The notes under the pieces: generated by a model | Told to the model about the DNA's origin: nothing | What the model saw: only the letters and a program-made list of their open reading frames with translations | Databases searched by the model: none | Shown: piece by piece, positions 18,691 through 26,564 of the stretch | How positions within the stretch are numbered: position 1 is the first letter of the stretch | Layout of the letters: each line of letters begins with the position of its first letter | Origin: Bradyrhizobium diazoefficiens | GTDB taxonomy: Bacteria > Pseudomonadota > Alphaproteobacteria > Rhizobiales > Xanthobacteraceae | Length of the DNA: 64,000 bases | NCBI RefSeq assembly: GCF_016616235.1 | Contig: NZ_CP067100.1 | Coordinates: 3,345,001-3,409,000, forward strand | Direction of reading: 5' to 3' | Translations under genes and position numbers: made by a program

Positions 18691-18933
18691 ATGCGTATCT
18701 TTGTGTCGGCAGTGATGCTCTCGTGCTTCACCTGCCTGCCGTGCTCTGCACAGACAATCCTCAAATCCGAGCCTCTGATGCTGGCACCGTATGAGGTGGC
18801 CTTCGTCAAGGACGCCACCTGCCCGTCGGGCAAGGTGCTGAAGGTGACAGGCGCGATCCGCGGACTGCATCGGCGCAAGGCCTGCGTGGCCCTGGCGGGC
18901 GAGCAGGCGTCGCTCGCGACCGCGACCCCCTGA
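18691..18933 (+). CDS. small secreted protein, DUF6719-like
   Basis: This 80-residue product has a signal peptide (VSAVMLSCFTCLPCSA) and a mature part with the pattern ILKSEPLMLAPYEVAFV, then CPSGKVLKVTGAIRGLHRRKAC, in which two Cys may pair. I associate it with a small secreted family common in Bradyrhizobium (DUF6719), from memory and not verified. The ATG at 18691 starts the signal peptide; the upstream in-frame codons look non-coding. The function is unknown. Confidence 0.62.
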   Translation: MRIFVSAVMLSCFTCLPCSAQTILKSEPLMLAPYEVAFVKDATCPSGKVLKVTGAIRGLHRRKACVALAGEQASLATATP

Positions 18934-18959
18934 GATCTTCCGGCTCACGCGGGCCGGTC

Positions 18960-19214
18960 TTACGAATTCAGCTCTAGCTCCAGCCTGGACTGCCGGTCGG
19001 CCTCGGCCTTGTTTTTGGCGGGGTCCTCGCCTCGGGCTGCCCGGCACGGTTTGATCTCGTAGTCATTGTCGAGCACCCGCCGCGGGCCATGGCGCTCGTC
19101 ATCGGCACTGATGTCGACGACGAGGCCGCTCCGCTGCGCGATCTTCCAGACGTCGGACTCGCTCGGATAGGCCTTGCTGATCTGGGCGTCGTTGCAGAAC
19201 AGGGCGTAGGGCAT
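18960..19214 (-). CDS. conserved hypothetical small protein
   Basis: The product is an 84-residue soluble protein starting MPYALFCND, with a globular first half and a highly charged C-terminal tail (EDPAKNKAEADRQ). It has no signal peptide and no known motif. The ATG at 19214 fits the apparent conserved start; the longer frame upstream is Arg/Pro-rich and probably not translated. It is convergent with the preceding small secreted protein gene, 26 bases away. Confidence 0.6.
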   Translation of the reverse strand: MPYALFCNDAQISKAYPSESDVWKIAQRSGLVVDISADDERHGPRRVLDNDYEIKPCRAARGEDPAKNKAEADRQSRLELELNS

Positions 19215-19390
19215 TCTTCCCGCTCCCGGAAAACGCATCAACGACTTGACGCGGCGAGGGGTTCCGAGTCGATCACGGGGCCGTGATCGATGGGCGAGGG
19301 CCGCCGGGCCCTGAGTCCTTAACGAGTCCTGAATCCCCAAAAAAAGAAACCCTGGGACTCATTTGCCGGAATCAGCGGATGTTTCCGGCC

Positions 19391-19498
19391 ATGACGACCG
19401 ACCTCAAAACCTGCTGCGGGCACATGCTGCTGCCACTAACGCTGGCACTATTGGGCGCCTGTGCGGCCAATCTCTGGTTGGTGTGGTCTTGGCTGTAG
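19391..19498 (+). CDS. possible 35-residue membrane peptide
   Basis: The frame gives MTTDLKTCCGHM followed by one hydrophobic helix (LLPLTLALLGACAANLWLVW) and a stop. An ATG four codons earlier (19379) is also possible. No strong SD is visible, so this is a tentative small membrane protein. Confidence 0.35.
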   Translation: MTTDLKTCCGHMLLPLTLALLGACAANLWLVWSWL

Positions 19499-19519
19499 GC
19501 GTCTGACCGGCCGCCGGCC

Positions 19520-19897
19520 TTACTCTTCGGCCGACGGGCGGAGGGAGGGGTCGCGGATCGCGGCGCGCAATTTGGTCAGGGTCGCCGCGCAATATTCCTC
19601 GCGCTCGCGCTCGAACCGCTCCTGATGCTTGCGGAAGTTGGCGATGCGAGCCTGCATCTCGGTGCGGAAATCGCCGGTCATCCGAGGCGTGGTGAGCTGG
19701 ATGGCTGGCGGCTGTGGCGCGGGCTCGGCGGGCGGCGGTGCGGCCTCGACCGGGACAGGCTGGACGGTGACGGTCTCCCTTGTGAACGTGAACGCAGCCG
19801 AATCCGGCGGCAGGAGGTCATCCTTCCTGCCGGTCACCGATTGGACGAAGGCCAGTGTCTGCGCGATCAGTGCGTCGCGTTCCCTGATCCACTTCAT
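19520..19897 (-). CDS. hypothetical protein with Pro-rich linker
   Basis: The 125-residue soluble protein has a helical start (MKWIRERDALIAQTLAFVQS), a Pro/Ala/Glu-rich linker in the middle, and a charged helical C-terminus likely to form a coiled coil (RKHQERFEREREEY). GAGGTGG just upstream supports the ATG at 19897. It is divergent from the next small gene. I do not recognise the family. Confidence 0.55.
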   Translation of the reverse strand: MKWIRERDALIAQTLAFVQSVTGRKDDLLPPDSAAFTFTRETVTVQPVPVEAAPPPAEPAPQPPAIQLTTPRMTGDFRTEMQARIANFRKHQERFEREREEYCAATLTKLRAAIRDPSLRPSAEE

Positions 19898-20010
19898 GAT
19901 CCACCTCAGCCGTGCCCATTCCAGCAAAGCGGCCGCGCCGAATCAAGATCGTTTACGGGGATTTGCTTATTCGGGTTGCATATTTTTCCCGATCGCCCGA
20001 CAGTGGGCGG

Positions 20011-20175
20011 ATGGATGCCGGAAAAGAACGCTCGATCGAGGCGGAGGGCTTGAGGCTCATCCGCGCGTTCCTGTCACTGCCGCCCGACAAGCGGGCAGAG
20101 GTCATCGCGTTCGTCGAGGAATTGGTGCGTGCCCAGGACCGGCCCGAGGAAGGCTCGGAGGCCTCGCCAAGGTGA
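20011..20175 (+). CDS. small helical hypothetical protein
   Basis: The 54-residue product is mostly one helical hairpin, with [17 protein letters not shown] as its core, followed by an acidic tail. This core resembles the short tails of some regulator-like proteins, but there is no DNA-binding motif here. A longer start at 19912 would add 33 residues. The downstream chemotaxis-receptor remnant begins 22 bases later. Confidence 0.45.
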   Translation: MDAGKERSIEAEGLRLIRAFLSLPPDKRAEVIAFVEELVRAQDRPEEGSEASPR

Positions 20176-20197
20176 GCCTTGGCCTATTTGCTTGTGC

Positions 20198-20347
20198 ATG
20201 ATCGAGCGGCTGTCTGAAGTATCTTCGACCATTGCTGCGGCCGTCGAGGAGCAGGGCGCCGCCACCCAGGAGATTTCGCGCAATGTTCAGCAGGCCGCGC
20301 ACGGCACCCAGCAGGTCTCCTCGAACATCACGGACGTGCAGCGCGGC
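20198..20347 (+). pseudogene. remnant of a methyl-accepting chemotaxis protein
   Basis: About 50 codons translate to a stretch typical of the C-terminal signalling helix of rhizobial chemotaxis receptors, including [18 protein letters not shown] and [11 protein letters not shown]. Upstream there is no HAMP or sensor domain, and downstream the frame loses similarity at once. It is a broken internal fragment of a receptor gene, left by deletion or insertion. Confidence 0.75.
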
Positions 20348-20360
20348 GGAACGCGGCTTG

Positions 20361-20468
20361 CTACAGCAGAAATGCAAGCGCGACGACGAACAGCACGGCC
20401 GTCATGATGATGGCGGTGGCCGCACCGGCGACGATCCTGGCCTTCTGTCTGGCGGTGGTTGGGTGCAT
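20361..20468 (-). CDS. possible 35-residue membrane protein
   Basis: The sequence [13 protein letters not shown] is followed by a single hydrophobic helix ending in AFLL at the C-terminus. The cationic N-terminus then helix arrangement fits a small inner-membrane protein. No close SD is obvious. It lies antisense to the edge of the chemotaxis-receptor remnant. Confidence 0.45.
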   Translation of the reverse strand: MHPTTARQKARIVAGAATAIIMTAVLFVVALAFLL

Positions 20469-20578
20469 GGGGTCTGAACGGGGCCGATGAGGTGAGCGGG
20501 TTCGCTCGACAATTTCGGACAAGATGCTTTCGCTGTATAGTCCGGTTGCGCCTGAATTCCGGATAGCGTCCCGCCCCG

Positions 20579-21259
20579 ATGATCGCCGATCGTCCTCCCG
20601 TGCTCGCTCATGAGCGGTTCGTCGCCGACCGCGACAATTTTGCGGGCCTCGATCTCGCCGCGCGGTTCGCGCGGATCGAGAAGACGAACCTTTGGGGCGC
20701 GGCGAGCTCAGTGTCCGGCCTCGGCTCGGAGGGCCTCGCCACCGCTGCGATCCGGGACGCGCTTCCGCCATTGCTGCAACGGCTCGGCGCGCGCTCGCTG
20801 CTCGATGCGCCCTGCGGCGATGCGGGCTGGATCGACCGCATGAAGCTCGATCTCGACTACACCGGCGTCGACATCGTGCCGTCGCTGATCCGGGCGAACA
20901 ACCAGCGCGTGGCGCGAGGCGAATTGATTGGGCGGTTTTTCGTGGCCGACATCACGCGCGATCCGCTGCCGCACGCGGATGTCATTCTGTGCCGGGATTG
21001 CCTGGTTCACTTGAGCTTCGACAACATCGCGCGCGCGGCCGCGAACTTTCGTGCCAGCGGCGCGCGCTTCCTGCTGGCCACGACCTTTCCCGAATGGGAT
21101 GCAAATCGCGATTGCGAGGACGGCGACTGGCGCGCGCTGAACATGGAGAAAGCGCCGTTCAACTGGCCGGCGCCGCGCGAACTGATCAACGAACGCTGCG
21201 AGGAGGGTGGTGGCGGCTGGCGCGACAAGAGCCTCGGGCTGTGGCGGCTCGCCGAATGA
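20579..21259 (+). CDS. class I SAM-dependent methyltransferase
   Basis: The 226-residue protein has motif I at LLDAPCGDAGW, an acidic motif II at YTGVDIVPSL, and a motif-IV-like VILCRDCLVHLS. This is a Rossmann-type methyltransferase fold of the DUF/Methyltransf_25-like sort. The substrate is unknown. It is followed by a second methyltransferase gene on the same strand, 61 bases away, so the two may form an operon. The patch contains gene remnants and looks accessory. Confidence 0.82.
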   Translation: MIADRPPVLAHERFVADRDNFAGLDLAARFARIEKTNLWGAASSVSGLGSEGLATAAIRDALPPLLQRLGARSLLDAPCGDAGWIDRMKLDLDYTGVDIVPSLIRANNQRVARGELIGRFFVADITRDPLPHADVILCRDCLVHLSFDNIARAAANFRASGARFLLATTFPEWDANRDCEDGDWRALNMEKAPFNWPAPRELINERCEEGGGGWRDKSLGLWRLAE

Positions 21260-21320
21260 GGGCAGGCTGAGCGACCAACGCGGGTTGCGGCGAGGAGGCC
21301 TCGTCTATACGTTGCGCCCC

Positions 21321-22136
21321 ATGGATTGGCGACTCAAGGCATTGGCATTTCGCGCCCTCGAACTTCCGGGAGGGAGCGCAATCCATTATTGGCTGCAACG
21401 CCACGTCACGCGAACATGGCCGAGACCGACAAGGACGCTGGATTCGCTGGCAAACAAGGCGAAGGAGGTCCTAGCCGAGTATGATCGCCATGTCGGCGGC
21501 GTGCCGGCATCCTTGCTTGAAGTGGGCGCAGGCCGGGATCTCGCGGTCCCGCTCGCGCTCCGCCGCATGGGCGTGAAGGATGTGACAGCCGTCGACGTCA
21601 ACCGGATTGCCAGGTTGGATTTGGTCCAGCATGCGGCCGGCCATCTCCTGGCCGGCCAGGTTCCGTTCGGCTCGTGGGAGGAATTGCAAAAATTCGGCGT
21701 ACGATACAGGGCGCCGCATTACGTCACGCGAGATGACGAGCAGGTCGACTGCTCCTGCTCGAACGAGGTGCTGGAGCACGTTCCGCCGGATCAGCTGCTC
21801 GAATTGCTGCGGGCGTTGCGTGCCGTCACCAGGCGTTTGACAGTCCACTCGATCGATTACAGCGATCACTATGCGCGGTCCGACAAGTCGGTCTCCCGCC
21901 TGAACTTCCTTCGCTACTCAGATGCGGAATGGAAGCCGTTCAACAGTGGCAAGCAGTATGTCAATCGGCTTCGGCACAGCGACTACGTGCGGATGTTTCG
22001 CGACGCCGGCTTCACCATTGTCGAGGAGAGTTGCGTGCCCGGCGAGCCCGCGCCGGAATTGAAGGTCGCAAGCCAGTTCGAGAGCTATGCCTCCGATGAT
22101 CTCTTCGCCGTCCGCGGACGCATCGTCGCCATGTAG
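21321..22136 (+). CDS. class I SAM-dependent methyltransferase
   Basis: This 271-residue protein has motif I LLEVGAGRDLAVPLAL and a downstream VDVNRI acidic loop. CSCSNEVLEHVPPDQL is typical of methyltransferases with an exposed post-motif loop. The ATG at 21321 starts MDWRLK; earlier in-frame sequence is Gly/Arg-rich and unlikely to be coding. Its pairing with another methyltransferase gene and a TylF-type gene suggests glycan or small-molecule modification, an inference from clustering. Confidence 0.8.
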   Translation: MDWRLKALAFRALELPGGSAIHYWLQRHVTRTWPRPTRTLDSLANKAKEVLAEYDRHVGGVPASLLEVGAGRDLAVPLALRRMGVKDVTAVDVNRIARLDLVQHAAGHLLAGQVPFGSWEELQKFGVRYRAPHYVTRDDEQVDCSCSNEVLEHVPPDQLLELLRALRAVTRRLTVHSIDYSDHYARSDKSVSRLNFLRYSDAEWKPFNSGKQYVNRLRHSDYVRMFRDAGFTIVEESCVPGEPAPELKVASQFESYASDDLFAVRGRIVAM

Positions 22137-22183
22137 GCTGGATTCCATTCTTCTTGGCTTCCAGGCATGGGCTAGCGGATCGG

Positions 22184-22303
22184 GCCCCGGCCTTCTCCGC
22201 GCCGGCACTGGCGCAGCAGGACGGTGCCGCGTTCTACGCAATGCACTGCGCGCAATGCCACGATGGCGGCAATGCCCAAAGCCGTGCCAGTCTGGTGCAA
22301 TCG
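22184..22303 (+). pseudogene. remnant of a secreted c-type cytochrome
   Basis: Translation gives the end of a signal-peptide-like APALAQ followed by DGAAFYAMHCAQCHDGG, with a CxxCH heme-attachment motif, after which similarity stops. This layout is the N-terminus of a periplasmic cytochrome c or of a quinoprotein dehydrogenase with a fused cytochrome domain. No downstream domain remains, because the convergent TylF-like gene begins within 45 bases. Confidence 0.65.
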
Positions 22304-22344
22304 TCAAGAGGGCATTTTTTGCTGGTTGGAGCGCCTCTGACCCG

Positions 22345-23106
22345 TCAGTCGGTCATCTTGATGGCGCTGCGCCCGGTATAATCCGTGCGGTGAAGCATCA
22401 GCGGAATCTTGTTTTCCGAAAGGTATTCGTCGACCGCCTTCTTGCAGCCAGACCATGCGCCATAGTCGTCGATCAAGAGCACGCCGCCCTTTACCAGGCG
22501 TGGAAACAGGATTTCGAGCTCAGCCTTTGTCGAGGCGTACCAGTCGGTGTCGAGCCGAAGAACCGCGATTTTGTCCGGAACATGCTGGCCCAACGTCTCG
22601 ACGACGTCGCCTTGAACGAAGGTGATGCGATCCTCGGGATAGCCGGTCGAGAGCATGTTTTTGCGAACCTCGGACAGAGGAGCATAACACCAGTCGTTCC
22701 GTCCATCGTTCTTGTGTTTGGACCAGAGGCGCACGGCGTTGTTGCCGTCCCAGGGGGATTGGTCCTCGGCGCCGGGCTTAGCCATGCCGGCGAACGTGTC
22801 GTAGAGCCATATCCGTCGCGACGCATCGGCGTGCGACAGCAATGTCAAGGCGCCCAGCATTGACACTCCACCGCGCCAAACGCCGCACTCGACGATATCT
22901 CCAGACACGCCGTGCTCCGACACGTACCTGATCGCTTGAAAATGGGCGTAAAGGCGCTCGCGCGAGACCATCGTATAGGGCGCGCAGGCCGCCGCATGAG
23001 AGCGGAACTCAGGTTCCAGGAACGGTGTGTCCTGGCGAGCAATATCGAGGCCAAATTGGTCGAGCACCTTGCGAGCGAAACGCGCTAGATTTGCGGGTTG
23101 AAGCAT
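22345..23106 (-). CDS. TylF/MycF-type O-methyltransferase
   Basis: The 253-residue protein resembles the macrocin O-methyltransferase family. The SAM site is at IVECGVWRGGVSMLGAL, the metal-binding acidic residues are in LRLDTDWYAST and LLIDDYGAW, and it ends with a charged tail. Family members methylate sugar hydroxyls on macrolides or surface glycans using a divalent metal. No antibiotic cluster is present, so a glycan or small-sugar target is more plausible. It is convergent with the two preceding methyltransferase genes. Confidence 0.85.
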   Translation of the reverse strand: MLQPANLARFARKVLDQFGLDIARQDTPFLEPEFRSHAAACAPYTMVSRERLYAHFQAIRYVSEHGVSGDIVECGVWRGGVSMLGALTLLSHADASRRIWLYDTFAGMAKPGAEDQSPWDGNNAVRLWSKHKNDGRNDWCYAPLSEVRKNMLSTGYPEDRITFVQGDVVETLGQHVPDKIAVLRLDTDWYASTKAELEILFPRLVKGGVLLIDDYGAWSGCKKAVDEYLSENKIPLMLHRTDYTGRSAIKMTD

Positions 23107-23283
23107 TGCGACCTCTGGTTAGCTTTTCGAGGTCCTATCGCCGCAATATCGAAATGTAAATCTCCCTGTTAAGTCGCTCCAATTCGGGAACGTCTCGTCG
23201 GGACATGTTCAAGGATCGCGCCGCTCGCGATTTCGACGCCGGGCAGCCAAAATCGTAAAGGTGAATAAAACAAGAAGCTGCGC

Positions 23284-23358
23284 TGGTGCCGGCTGAGGGG
23301 ATTGAACCCCCGACCTTCGGTTTACAAAACCGCTGCTCTACCGCTGAGCTAAGCCGGC
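23284..23358 (-). tRNA. tRNA-Thr (anticodon UGU)
   Basis: A cloverleaf with 7-bp acceptor stem GCCGGCT/AGCCGGC is visible, with D-arm AGCTCAGCGGTAGAGC, anticodon loop TTTGTAA (UGU) and T-arm with GTTCAAT. The 3' CCA is encoded. The methyltransferase patch with two gene remnants abuts its 3' side, which is a usual place for foreign DNA to land. Confidence 0.96.
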
Positions 23359-23476
23359 GACGCCAACGTGCGGGGCAGGGCTCGGCAATGCGCCGGAGCC
23401 GTTCGCCCGCTCGCGCGTCGCATATCAGACTTGGCTGGAAAGTGCCAGAACCGGCGCGACCGGCGCCGGCATGAAA

Positions 23477-23500
23477 ACAGGCGGCCCGAGGGCCGCCTGT
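23477..23500 (-). terminator. intrinsic terminator of the next leftward gene
   Basis: ACAGGCGGCC and its exact complement form a 10-bp stem with loop CGAG, 22 bases past the stop of the small secreted protein gene. On the minus strand TTTT follows the stem. Confidence 0.82.
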
Positions 23501-23522
23501 TCTGTCGCTTGATCCAGACGGC

Positions 23523-23972
23523 TTACTGGCAGCGATGCCGGCGGCCGTCTTCACCCTTGAACCAGGCACCGGGCGTGCAGACGAAGCCGTTGCGCTGGGC
23601 ATAGGTCCGGGTGTCCCAGCCGCGGTTATTCCAGGAGTTGTCATAGGCGTAGGAATTGTCCCAGGCGCGGAACGGTGCGGTCGCGATTGCGCCCGCGGTG
23701 CCGATCGCAGCACCGGCGACGTCGCCCGCGACGTCGGCCGGCCAGAAGCCGGTGTGAGTCCTGTTCCAGTCGCCGTTGCTCTGCCGGTAGGCGGCGCGGC
23801 GATGGCGATAGCGGCCATCGGTATACGGGTTTCCCGGACCGAGATTCTGGCAGTTGGCGTTCGGGAATTGAGCCGAGCAGCGGCCGGGATTGTTGACCAC
23901 CGCCTGGGCCATTGCCGGGCCTGCAAGCGTAGTGGCCGCGATGCCGACAGCGCCGAGGAGTTTGATGTTCAT
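23523..23972 (-). CDS. secreted hypothetical protein, Asn/Tyr/Arg-rich
   Basis: The 149-residue product has a signal peptide ending AMA-QA and a mature part rich in Asn, Arg, Tyr and Trp. A small hydrophobic Gly/Ala segment (AGDVAGAAIGTAGAIATAP) lies mid-protein. Four Cys could form two disulfides (GRCSAQF, NCQN, FVCTPG, RHRCQ). The SD GGGAGCC precedes the ATG. The mid-segment resembles the glycine-zipper-like stretch of small surface proteins of rhizobia. The function is unknown. Confidence 0.72.
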   Translation of the reverse strand: MNIKLLGAVGIAATTLAGPAMAQAVVNNPGRCSAQFPNANCQNLGPGNPYTDGRYRHRRAAYRQSNGDWNRTHTGFWPADVAGDVAGAAIGTAGAIATAPFRAWDNSYAYDNSWNNRGWDTRTYAQRNGFVCTPGAWFKGEDGRRHRCQ

Positions 23973-24246
23973 GATTGTTGGCTCCCGTTCTGATTGAACG
24001 GGAAGCTAAATGCGAGAGACAGAGGACGTTCCGCCAAAACTTGCCGGTCTTCGGTCAAACGCGTGTGAGCACGCAGGGCGGTTCCGGCAGTCGCCGGGTG
24101 CCGTTAACGCTTCGCTAGCCTGCGCTGCAGCATTTGAGCGGCGCGCAATCCTTGCACGTTAGGCTTACCGGAATTTGGTGAGTTGGCCTTAACCCTCTCC
24201 GCGGCGCGATCGGATAGGTTGTGTTCCGGATAACCGGAACATCCTC

Positions 24247-24726
24247 ATGCGCGCTGTGGCGCTCGCCGCTTTTCTGATCGGACTGCCCGCGACGGCGTTT
24301 GCCGGCGGCGGCTTCGACATCGTCGTGCCCGGCCGCCCGGGGGTGCCGATTACCATCAACAATATCGATGCGTCCTACAGCGTCGTCGAGGGTGTCTGGG
24401 GCCTCGGCAAGAACGTCCAGGTGCAGCCCACCATCTATGGCGGGCGCTATATCGCCGAGCGGCAGCCCGATGATGTCGGCCATTATTATCCGACACTGGG
24501 CCTGCGGCCCGGCTACGGCCGGCTCGAGGTCGAACCGCCCGCGATCCGCAAACTGCCAAGACCCGCCGAGAGCTATCATCAGAGTTGGGGCGCATCGTCC
24601 GCACCGCTGCCGCCGCAGATGGACGTGCCCGTCGATCCGCCGCCGGTGATCCTCGCGCCTGAGATCAACGACCATCCGCGGCGTCACCGGCCGCACGCAG
24701 AAATCCCCGGCAGACCGCCGGGTTAA
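24247..24726 (+). CDS. secreted Pro-rich hypothetical protein
   Basis: This 159-residue protein has a signal peptide ending AFA-GG, a compact N-terminal half (VVPGRPGVPITINNIDASYSV) and a Pro/His/Arg-rich C-terminal third that is probably disordered. No catalytic motif is seen. It is followed on the same strand, 43 bases away, by another small secreted protein gene, and the pair may be surface components. The family is not recognised. Confidence 0.7.
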   Translation: MRAVALAAFLIGLPATAFAGGGFDIVVPGRPGVPITINNIDASYSVVEGVWGLGKNVQVQPTIYGGRYIAERQPDDVGHYYPTLGLRPGYGRLEVEPPAIRKLPRPAESYHQSWGASSAPLPPQMDVPVDPPPVILAPEINDHPRRHRPHAEIPGRPPG

Positions 24727-24769
24727 GAAGCGACAGATCCAACAAAACGGAAATCAACAGGAGAGAGTA

Positions 24770-25258
24770 ATGCGTCAGATGATTTCGGGCCTGGTCGCGG
24801 CGGCTGCCGTGATGTTCGTCGCCACCGCGCCGGCCGCGGCCTGCGGCTTCACCGCCTGCGCGCCCGTCGCCCCGGTCTATTCCGGCTGCAACACCGGCTG
24901 CGGTGGTTACGGCTACGGCTACGGCGCCTATGAGCGTCTCGCCGAGCCGACCACGCAGTACTATTACGTCAACCAGGGCCCGACCTATACCGGCCCGGGC
25001 GCGTTCGCGCCGTATCCGACCTATCGCGAAGATGCGGTCGTCGCGCCCGCCGATTACGGCTATGGCTATGGCTATCGCGCCGCTGCGGTCGCCTATCCCT
25101 ATCACCGTCCGTACTACCGTCCGTATCGCTACGGCTACGGCCCGCGCTACGGCTATCTGCCGCGCACGCATTACGGCTACGGTCCGCGCTACGGCTACGC
25201 CCGTCGCCCCGCGCCGTATTATTACGGCGGCCATCGCGTGCTGCGCCGCTATTACTGA
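24770..25258 (+). CDS. secreted Tyr/Gly-rich repeat protein
   Basis: The 162-residue product has a signal peptide and four or more Cys just after it. The mature region is dominated by Tyr, Gly, Pro and Arg, with repeated YGYG blocks and two copies of YGYGPRYGY. Such low-complexity aromatic repeats suggest a disordered, adhesive or matrix-like surface protein. The SD AGGAGAG is strong. A terminator follows. Repeat expansion or contraction would be a natural source of strain variation. Confidence 0.75.
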   Translation: MRQMISGLVAAAAVMFVATAPAAACGFTACAPVAPVYSGCNTGCGGYGYGYGAYERLAEPTTQYYYVNQGPTYTGPGAFAPYPTYREDAVVAPADYGYGYGYRAAAVAYPYHRPYYRPYRYGYGPRYGYLPRTHYGYGPRYGYARRPAPYYYGGHRVLRRYY

Positions 25259-25282
25259 TCTCTGATCGGTTGAGCCATCGAG

Positions 25283-25319
25283 ACGCCTGTCCGCGCGATG
25301 CGGGCAGGCGTTTTGTTTT
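25283..25319 (+). terminator. intrinsic terminator
   Basis: A 12-bp stem with one G-T pair (ACGCCTGTCCGC against GCGGGCAGGCGT) is followed directly by TTTTGTTTT, 25 bases after the Tyr/Gly-rich gene. The T-run suits the plus strand; the convergent rlmB gene stops at its far edge. Confidence 0.88.
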
Positions 25320-25320
25320 G

Positions 25321-26151
25321 CTAGCGCTTCATCAGCCCGAGACGGCTCGCGCCGACATAGAGCGAGAGCACGGCGGCGTTCGACACGTTGAGGCTCTTGA
25401 TCGCGCCGGGCATGTCGAGCCGCGCCACGATGCTGCATGTCTCGCGCGTCAATTGCCGCAGGCCCTTGCCTTCGGCGCCTAGCACCAGCGCAAGCGGCTC
25501 GCGCAGCGTGACATGCGAAAGGTCGTCGGTGCCTTCGCTGTCCAGCCCAACGGTCTGGAAGCCGCGCTCGTTCAACTCGGTGAGCGCGCGCGCGAGGTTC
25601 TGCACCGTAACGATCGGCACCAGCTCCAGCGCGCCGGAGGCGGCCTTGGCCAGCACACCGGTCGCCTCGGGACTGTGGCGGGCGGTGGTGACGATCGCCT
25701 TCACCGCGAACGCTGCCGCGGAGCGCAGGATAGCGCCGACATTGTGCGGATCGGTGATCTGGTCGAGGACCAGCACCATGCCTTCCTGATCGAGGTCTTC
25801 GATATCAGGCGAGGGCAGGGGATCGGCCTCGGCAAGCAGGCCCTGGTGCACGGCGTCGGGCGAGAGCAGACGGTCGATCTCCTGGGGCCGGACGATCTCG
25901 GGGGTGACGCGGGTCTCGATGTTCTCGTCCGCCAGACGCCTTGCGGCGTTCTCGGTCAGCGTCAGCTTGCGGATCTGCCGCTCGGGGTTGGCGAGCGCCA
26001 TGCTGACGGTGTGCCAGCCATAGAGGATGACGGGTCCGTCGGGGCCCGAATCGCGGTCGCGTCGAGCCAGCCGGCCTGCCGATTTTCCGGGCCTGTTGAA
26101 GGGCTTAGGCCCGCCGCGGGGCCCCCTCGGGGTGAATTTTCGATCCTTCAT
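25321..26151 (-). CDS. rlmB: SpoU-family 23S rRNA 2'-O-methyltransferase
   Basis: The 276-residue protein has a basic N-terminal tail, an L30e-like substrate-binding domain (VILYGWHTVSMAL) and the SPOUT knot. Its motifs are NVGAILRSAAAF, LVLGAEGKGLR and SLNVSNAAVLSLY. RlmB-type enzymes methylate G2251 of 23S rRNA; TrmH-like tRNA action is the alternative. The ATG at 26151 opens the basic tail; a TTG 12 codons earlier is less likely. It is divergent from the tRNA-Tyr gene. Confidence 0.9.
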   Translation of the reverse strand: MKDRKFTPRGPRGGPKPFNRPGKSAGRLARRDRDSGPDGPVILYGWHTVSMALANPERQIRKLTLTENAARRLADENIETRVTPEIVRPQEIDRLLSPDAVHQGLLAEADPLPSPDIEDLDQEGMVLVLDQITDPHNVGAILRSAAAFAVKAIVTTARHSPEATGVLAKAASGALELVPIVTVQNLARALTELNERGFQTVGLDSEGTDDLSHVTLREPLALVLGAEGKGLRQLTRETCSIVARLDMPGAIKSLNVSNAAVLSLYVGASRLGLMKR

Positions 26152-26358
26152 GCGCTCGCTTGTGTCACGGGTCCCGGAATATGGCAATTTGGGCGCGATC
26201 GGGGGTGATTTTAGCTTTTCGCCTCGGTTGACTTTACCCCACCGCTTCGCCCATAACCGCGCCCGGTCGCGCCCCCATCCGGGCTGTTGCGGCCTTCACG
26301 TTCCATGGCCGTCTTCGGTCCGCCGGCAAGGTCCGGCCCGATTGTGCTGCCGTCGAGC

Positions 26359-26444
26359 GGGGGAGTGTCCCGAGTGGCAAAGGGAGCTGACTGTAAATCA
26401 GCCGCCTCATGGCTTCGCAGGTTCGAGTCCTGCCTCCCCCACCA
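26359..26444 (+). tRNA. tRNA-Tyr (anticodon GUA)
   Basis: The 86-nt class II cloverleaf has acceptor GGGGGAG/CTCCCCC, anticodon arm GACTGTAAATC (GUA), a long variable arm and T-arm GTTCGAGTC. The CCA end is encoded. It reads away from rlmB. Confidence 0.96.
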
Positions 26445-26564
26445 GCCTTCGCTCGCTTCGCGAGCTACGGCTCGGCAAGCCAGCCACAAATGCCTATGGC
26501 GCGAAGCGAGCGAAGGCCGTCACGCCGTGGCCCGCACGGCGTAGGCGGGCTGGCCCAGACGGTC

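Noticed and set aside
23135..23206. A 23-residue frame ending near the TylF gene
   Set aside because: It has no SD, no hydrophobic or motif content, and sits beside a tRNA gene. Support is too thin.
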